NCBI GenBank assembly: GCA_004555245.1
Contig: SFIS01000021.1
Span: forward strand, 1-37,172
Origin: Bacteroidales bacterium
GTDB lineage: Bacteria > Bacteroidota > Bacteroidia > Bacteroidales > Bacteroidaceae
DNA length: 37,172 bases
Reading direction: 5' to 3'
Within the stretch, counting starts at the first letter, position 1; each line of letters begins with the position of its first letter. Made by a program: the position numbers and the translations under genes. A model generated the notes under the pieces. That model was not told the DNA's origin. It was given only the letters and a program-made list of their open reading frames with translations, and searched no databases. Shown here piece by piece: positions 33,228 to 37,172 of this stretch.

Positions 33228-34289
33228 ATGATACAATATATAAAAGGTAATATATTTGACAGCAAGGCAGAAGCACTTGTCAACACCGTCAATACAGTCG
33301 GTGTTATGGGCAAGGGACTTGCCTTACAGTTCAAGGAGGCATATCCCGAAAATTACGCTATTTATCGAGATGCATGTAAACAAAAACGATTCAATATCGG
33401 AGAGATGTTGATAACAGAAAACAGGCAACTTGATGGCACGCGGAAGATTATCATTAATTTCCCAACAAAGACTGACTGGCGTAAACCTTCTGAATATCAT
33501 TACATCAAATCAGGGCTTCAAGCCTTGAAGAATGAAATTCTCGAGCGTAACATTACTTCAATCGCAATTCCCCCTTTAGGCGCAAGAAATGGAGGACTGG
33601 ATTGGGCTAAAGTCAAGCAAATGATAGTTGAAACACTTCAGAATGTTGACTGCGACATAACCATTTATGAGCCTTCAGACTCTATCAGCGAACGGATGAA
33701 GAAAGAGCGTGTGAAACTCACACCTGCAAGGGCGATGATGTTGGCTGTAATGGTAGATATGGTAGCACACGGTGAGTTCGTTTCTGAATTTGCTGCGGAG
33801 AAGATTGCTTATTTTCTGCAACGCTTCGGTGCGGATGATGTATTCAAACTCACTTTCAAACCGGCTGTCTATGGTCCATATTCCGGTAAAGTTAGATATG
33901 TGCTTCATTATTTGAACGGTAGTTACATCATGGGAATGAGCGACCTCTCCAAACGTCCTTTTGACGAGATATGGCTTACATCTGACGCAAAGACTGTGGT
34001 AGAAGAAGAATTGAGTCGTGAAGAAAATACACGCTATAAGGATATAGCTTCAAAGACAATGAGATTCCTTGCAAACTTCTATTCAAACTATTCACTCGAA
34101 CTCTTATCTACCATTGATTTCCTGCTTACAAAGGATTCTAAGTTGCACGATTGGCGCAATATGGATGAAGAAGAATTGGTTTCTCGCGTGACACAGGATA
34201 TTGCACAATGGAATAGCCGGAAGGAACGATTGTTTGCAAAACCTCAATATGTCAAGCTTATGTTGGGGCATCTGAAAGAATCTTTTTAG
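33228..34289 (+). CDS. darG: DarG-type macrodomain protein (DNA ADP-ribosyl glycohydrolase), orphan
   Basis: 353 residues. An N-terminal macrodomain (about 1-155) has VNTVNTVGVMGKGLALQF, K81 in INFPTKTDWR (matching the catalytic lysine of Thermus DarG) and IAIPPLGARNGGLDW. A C-terminal domain (about 165-353; RAMMLAVMVDMV, KIAYFLQRFG, YGPYSGKVRYVLHYLNG) is that of full-length DarG, which also binds the toxin. DarG removes ADP-ribose that DarT puts on thymidine in single-stranded DNA, and so acts as antitoxin in an anti-phage system. The usual upstream darT is absent: GH141-like ends 176 bp before and GH78 starts 423 bp after. Base composition is clearly AT-richer than its neighbours, suggesting transfer. 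No clean promoter was found. Confidence 0.9.
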   Translation: MIQYIKGNIFDSKAEALVNTVNTVGVMGKGLALQFKEAYPENYAIYRDACKQKRFNIGEMLITENRQLDGTRKIIINFPTKTDWRKPSEYHYIKSGLQALKNEILERNITSIAIPPLGARNGGLDWAKVKQMIVETLQNVDCDITIYEPSDSISERMKKERVKLTPARAMMLAVMVDMVAHGEFVSEFAAEKIAYFLQRFGADDVFKLTFKPAVYGPYSGKVRYVLHYLNGSYIMGMSDLSKRPFDEIWLTSDAKTVVEEELSREENTRYKDIASKTMRFLANFYSNYSLELLSTIDFLLTKDSKLHDWRNMDEEELVSRVTQDIAQWNSRKERLFAKPQYVKLMLGHLKESF

Positions 34290-34426
34290 ACCGGTTCCTT
34301 ATATGTACAAGTATAATATGCAAACCTACTTGTTCGGGGTTAGTATGTCTTCGACATGATTCCGGTTGACAGAGTGATGGGTTAACTGTACGGGTGTAGT
34401 GAGTTTTGAGATTTCAGAGCATTCTT

Positions 34427-34457
34427 CTCGTCAACTCATAAACTCGTCAACTTGTCC
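34427..34457 (+). repeat. AACTCGTCAACTTGTC-type short repeat
   Basis: CTCGTCAACTCATAAACTCG followed by TCAACTTGTCC. It shares CTCGTCAACT/CAACTTGTC words with 12634-12683 and 11289-11304. All three lie between genes. Confidence 0.5.
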
Positions 34458-34505
34458 TCTCAAAAAAGAGTGCGTCGGCAATCCTATATAGCAGATGACA
34501 TCTGT

Positions 34506-34595
34506 CGTTGTCACTGTTGTATGTCACCTCGTGACATCCTCACGTTGCCTTCGTTCCTACTGTTGTTTCTGTTGTCTGTGTTGTCGTCTAAAAAA
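34506..34595 (+). repeat. Nonamer repeat, long copy H with ATGTCAC hairpin
   Basis: CGTTGTCAC and TGTTGTATG (34506-34523) run into ATGTCAC-CTC-GTGACAT (34521-34537). A linker with GTTGCCTTCG follows, then TGTTGTTTC, TGTTGTCTG, TGTTGTCGT (34561-34587), CT and six A. It has the same architecture as 16677-16763, though the linkers differ. It lies between darG and GH78. Confidence 0.85.
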
Positions 34596-34629
34596 CTTCA
34601 AGCGGAATTCTGTTTGTTATCAAGAATTT

Positions 34630-34656
34630 AGGAATTCAGGATTATCCTTAATTCCT
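34630..34656. promoter_or_regulatory. 27-bp near-perfect palindrome upstream of GH78
   Basis: AGGAATT-c-AGGAT-t-ATCCT-t-AATTCCT: every base except the pair at 34637/34649 and the centre (34643) is symmetrical. It is 57 bp before the GH78 start. The length and symmetry suit a homodimeric regulator's operator better than a hairpin, which would have a tiny loop. The regulator is unknown. Confidence 0.45.
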
Positions 34657-34712
34657 GATTGGAGAAGAAAATTAATCATTGATAAAGAAAATAATCCTTA
34701 AACCGAAAAACT

Positions 34713-36806
34713 ATGTGGATTACATACCCTGGAGATTTTGAAATATGGCTTGGCAATGCGTTTAACAACCGTCGCACAGAACGCGGCGCGATGTTCCCTC
34801 CTTTCTGGAAACAGGACACGCATTATGTCACAGTAGAGTTCAGCACCGTGGTGCGTCTCACACATCCAGAGACAATACGTATCACTGCCGAGGGACGTTA
34901 CAACTTCATGCTCGACGGCAAACTGCAGTACGGCGAGCCATCGACATTCCTTATCCCTGATGGCGAGCACAGAATAAACATCAAGATATGGAACCAGACA
35001 ACGCCTCCTGCTCTCTTCATCACCGGCGACACCATACACACCGATTCTACATGGCTCGCCACCTACGAAGACAAGATATGGATTGACGAGAACGGTGTGG
35101 CGCACGGATCTGGAATCTATGTCCCTGCTGCCGTGCATCCCGCGTTCCAGACCATCGAGCAGCGGCCGTCGCTCTTCCGTCTCTCCACCTCACCCATGCG
35201 TCCCGTCTCTGTAGAAAAGGAAGACGGTGGCATACTCTGCGATTTCGGGAAGGAGACGATGGGATATGTCATCCTGCACGGGGTGCGTAAAGGCGACAAC
35301 ATAGACATATTCTATGGCGAATCAAGAGAAGAGGCGACAGACCACGACCGTTGTGAGACACTCGACCGTATCACCGTCCCTGCCGACGGCGACTATATCG
35401 TTCCCGACAGCAAAGCATTCCGGTTCGTACATGTCATCACGCACGACAGTCCCCTTTCGGATGTGACGGCACTCTATGAGTTTCTGCCCTTCGAGACAGA
35501 AAACAGTGGCAGCTTCGAGTGTTCCGACCCTCTTCTCAACAAGATATGGGACATCAGCGCATATACGCTCGACCTCACCACACGCGAGTTTTTCATGGAC
35601 GGCATAAAGCGTGACAGATGGACATGGTCGGGCGACGCCATACAGTCGTATCTCATGAACTACTACCTGCGCTTCTCTTCCGACACAGTGAAACGAACCA
35701 TACGCCAGCTGCGCGGGAAAGATCCGGTCACGGCGCACGTCAACACCATCATGGACTACACCTTCTATTGGTTCAACTCCGTCCTCGACTATTACACCTT
35801 CACCAACGACATCGCTTTCGTAAGGGAAATATATCCCCGTATGCGCTCTCTCATGGACTACGTCCTCAGCAGAACAGACACACAAGGCTTCGCCGACGGT
35901 CGTCCCGACGACTGGATCTTCGTTGATTGGGTCGATTTCCCAATGCCGAAACGCGGGGTTATGGCATTTGAACAGATTCTTTTCGCAAAGAGCCTGCAGA
36001 CAATGGCAGAATGTGCGCAGCTTCTTGCTGACAACCAGCCGGACAACCTTCCGCAAGGCTCGCTGACAACAGACGACTACACAGCTGACGCACGGCACTA
36101 CAGTTCTCTCTTCTCATCTCTAAGACAGCAGACAGACAACGTCTTCTGGAGTGATGAACAGCACGCATATCTCCATCACGAAGAGAAGGGTGAAGTGTCA
36201 CAACTCATCACGAAATTCCCGAATATGTTTGCCGTCATCTACGACTTCGCCGATGCACAACGGAAAGAAGAGATTCTGCACAGCGTCATGCTCAACCCCG
36301 CCGTAGAACCTATCACCACACCATATATGCGTTTCTACGAACTCGAGGCTCTCTGCATCATGCAGCAACACGACCTCGTGCTTCAGGAGATTAAGGACTA
36401 TTGGGGAGGTATGATAAACGAAGGGGCAACCTCTTTCTGGGAGAAATATATCCCCGGCGAGAAAGGCACGGAGCATCTCCAGATGTATGGCCGCCCCTAC
36501 GGCAAGAGCCTCTGTCATGCCTGGGGCGCATCGCCACTCTATATCCTCGGCAGATATTTCCTCGGCATACGTCCTCTCAAACCAGGCTACGAAGAATGGG
36601 AGTGTCGTCCGCACCTTTCCACTTTGAGCTATATGAAAGGCTCCGTCCCCACACCCCACGGCCCCATACATCTCTCTGTCACGCCTGACACCGTCACCAT
36701 ACAGTCCCCGATAAAGGGCGGCAAACTGTATGTCGGAGACAAGTGCATCCTGATAGACCGTACTGACGAACCCATCACAATACAAAAAAGCGGCTGTTCC
36801 AAATGA
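34713..36806 (+). CDS. GH78 alpha-L-rhamnosidase
   Basis: 697 residues, no signal peptide, so probably cytoplasmic. N-terminal beta domains (about 1-260) lead to an (alpha/alpha)6 barrel and a C-terminal beta domain (about 620-690; PTPHGPIHLSV). Catalytic motif DGIKRDRWTWSGD: D296, D301 and D308 line up by spacing (5 and 12) with D567, E572 and D579 of Bacillus RhaB, making D301 the likely general acid in place of Glu. A second signature is GATSFWEKY, with E577 as probable base-activating residue. The enzyme would release rhamnose from oligosaccharides imported after extracellular cleavage. Located after darG, without an obvious operon partner; its stop codon lies within the hairpin that follows. 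Confidence 0.88.
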   Translation: MWITYPGDFEIWLGNAFNNRRTERGAMFPPFWKQDTHYVTVEFSTVVRLTHPETIRITAEGRYNFMLDGKLQYGEPSTFLIPDGEHRINIKIWNQTTPPALFITGDTIHTDSTWLATYEDKIWIDENGVAHGSGIYVPAAVHPAFQTIEQRPSLFRLSTSPMRPVSVEKEDGGILCDFGKETMGYVILHGVRKGDNIDIFYGESREEATDHDRCETLDRITVPADGDYIVPDSKAFRFVHVITHDSPLSDVTALYEFLPFETENSGSFECSDPLLNKIWDISAYTLDLTTREFFMDGIKRDRWTWSGDAIQSYLMNYYLRFSSDTVKRTIRQLRGKDPVTAHVNTIMDYTFYWFNSVLDYYTFTNDIAFVREIYPRMRSLMDYVLSRTDTQGFADGRPDDWIFVDWVDFPMPKRGVMAFEQILFAKSLQTMAECAQLLADNQPDNLPQGSLTTDDYTADARHYSSLFSSLRQQTDNVFWSDEQHAYLHHEEKGEVSQLITKFPNMFAVIYDFADAQRKEEILHSVMLNPAVEPITTPYMRFYELEALCIMQQHDLVLQEIKDYWGGMINEGATSFWEKYIPGEKGTEHLQMYGRPYGKSLCHAWGASPLYILGRYFLGIRPLKPGYEEWECRPHLSTLSYMKGSVPTPHGPIHLSVTPDTVTIQSPIKGGKLYVGDKCILIDRTDEPITIQKSGCSK

Positions 36807-36828
36807 CAATACATTTGGAGCAGCCGCT
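36789..36828. terminator. Strong 17-bp hairpin overlapping the GH78 stop codon
   Basis: AGCGGCTGTTCCAAATG (36789-36805) pairs with 36812-36828 over 17 bp (one G-U) around a 6-base loop. The GH78 stop codon TGA at 36804-36806 overlaps the left arm. The A-run at 36784-36789 gives a T-tract on the minus strand, so it can also stop transcripts coming from the right. On the plus strand the flank is only CTCTCGTT. Confidence 0.75.
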
Positions 36829-36885
36829 CTCTCGTTATACCGTGACAGCCGACAACAGACCCGGTGATTCATTTCCCCGTCCCCC

Positions 36886-36962
36886 TGTTGTCTCTGTTGT
36901 CTCTGTTGACGAGTTGATTATCTTTGTTTTTAGAAGACAACAAAGACAACAGAAACAACAAC
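36886..36962. repeat. Inverted pair of nonamer repeats (copies I and J)
   Basis: Copy I has units TGTTGTCTC, TGTTGTCTC, TGTTGACGA (36886-36912). Copy J, in opposite orientation, has a T-run (36927-36931) then GACAACAAA, GACAACAGA, AACAACAAC (36936-36962). The pair is imperfectly complementary, in contrast to the perfect E/F pair. Confidence 0.8.
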
Positions 36963-37031
36963 AACAACATTTCGGTAGGCTAACAGCCGTCCGTGATAAA
37001 TCACGGCAACGGGGACAACCGTGACAATTTA

Positions 37032-37058
37032 TAATTAACAAACTCAAGTTTGTAATTA
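37032..37058. repeat. AT-rich hairpin
   Basis: TAATT-a-ACAAACT (37032-37044) pairs with AGTTTGT-AATTA (37047-37058) with a 2-base loop and one bulged A. It forms the inner boundary of the second-family element that follows. Function unknown. Confidence 0.55.
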
Positions 37059-37153
37059 AAGACCAGCCTGTAAGGCTGTACTAAGCAAAGCGGTCGGATT
37101 CGCTTGCGATCTGACCCGAAGGCGAAGAACACCGGGACACAGTCCCGGGGTTA
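37049..37153 (-). repeat. Second intergenic repeat element, copy 2 (inverted)
   Basis: In reverse order relative to copy 1: TTGTAATTAA, CAGCCT-GTA-AGGCTG hairpin (37064-37078), TACTAAGCAAAGCG linker, an insertion with CGGATTCGCTTGCGATC, and the CCGGGAC-ACA-GTCCCGG hairpin (37132-37148) with GGGGTTA. Identity to 20875-20948 is high at both hairpins and the linker next to the CAGCCT stem. Confidence 0.8.
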
Positions 37154-37172
37154 GACGCATGGGGAGAACTGT

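Larger units (their letters stand above)
34290..34712. other. Gene-free gap of 423 bp between darG and GH78
   Basis: Contains an AACTTGTC-type repeat (34427-34457), the long nonamer element H with hairpin (34506-34595) and a 27-bp palindrome (34630-34656). No open reading frame with protein-like features was seen, and no remnant of a darT toxin gene could be recognised. Confidence 0.7.
36807..37172. other. Gene-free end of window, 366 bp
   Basis: Holds the terminator's right arm, nonamer copies I and J (36886-36962), a GACAACCGTGACAATTTATAATT stretch (from 37013) like the tail of copies D/E, an AT-rich hairpin (37032-37058) and the second copy of the CCCGGGAC/CAGCCT element. No gene seen. 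Confidence 0.75.

Noticed and set aside
34290..34712. Remnant of darT downstream of darG
   Set aside because: No frame with ADP-ribosyltransferase-like residues could be recognised; the gap is mostly repeats.
1..37172. tRNA, rRNA, insertion sequences, prophage or integrase genes
   Set aside because: None recognised: no transposase or integrase motifs and no tRNA-like folds were seen in the gaps by eye; a dedicated scan could still find a small RNA gene.

Overview
The window looks like chromosome of a Bacteroidales bacterium, most likely Prevotellaceae. The evidence is type IX secretion (T9SS) genes of the PorX, PorW and PorE kinds, the Bacteroidetes gene order ftsX-DUF3098-uppP-truB-queA-folK, a Bacteroidetes-type long amidophosphoribosyltransferase-like protein, plant-glycan hydrolases, and promoters of the Bacteroidetes form (TAnnTTTG at -7 with TTG/TTTG about 20 bp upstream). 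The genus is inferred from gene content only; there is no rRNA in the window.

Layout. From 249 to 13574 every gene is on the minus strand. In transcription order these are ftsX, a DUF3098 membrane protein, uppP, truB, queA, folK, cca, aroA, a small cysteine-rich membrane-anchored protein, porW/sprE and porX. Next to these, also on the minus strand, are porE (13817-15880) and a small secreted protein (15985-16419). Then come purF-like + pyrG (16996-20423, minus), a HAD phosphatase + trhA (21103-22390, minus), and a divergent plus-strand block: a TRIC/UPF0126 membrane protein, a Gph-type HAD phosphatase, a MacB/FtsX-type ABC permease with its ATPase, galE, trmO, a GH127 enzyme and a GH141-like beta-helix enzyme. 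An AT-richer, full-length DarG-type macrodomain gene without a DarT toxin gene beside it follows, and then a GH78 alpha-L-rhamnosidase.

How the genes fit together. PorX (regulator), PorW (periplasmic lipoprotein) and PorE (peptidoglycan-binding lipoprotein) point to a working T9SS. FtsX and UppP serve the cell envelope and peptidoglycan; TruB, QueA, Cca and TrmO modify or mature tRNA; AroA, FolK, PyrG and the PurF-like protein are core metabolism. GH127, GH141-like and GH78 suggest breakdown of arabinose-, fucose- and rhamnose-bearing plant pectins, although no SusC/SusD pair lies in the window.

The most unusual content is intergenic. A family of three 9-bp repeats (consensus TGTTGTCNN) followed by an A-tract occurs about ten times, in both orientations, in six intergenic regions and in no gene. 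Two copies extend to about 90 bp with a shared hairpin. A second family (CCCGGGAC hairpin plus CAGCCT-AGGCTG hairpin) occurs beside it. The second point of interest is the orphan darG.
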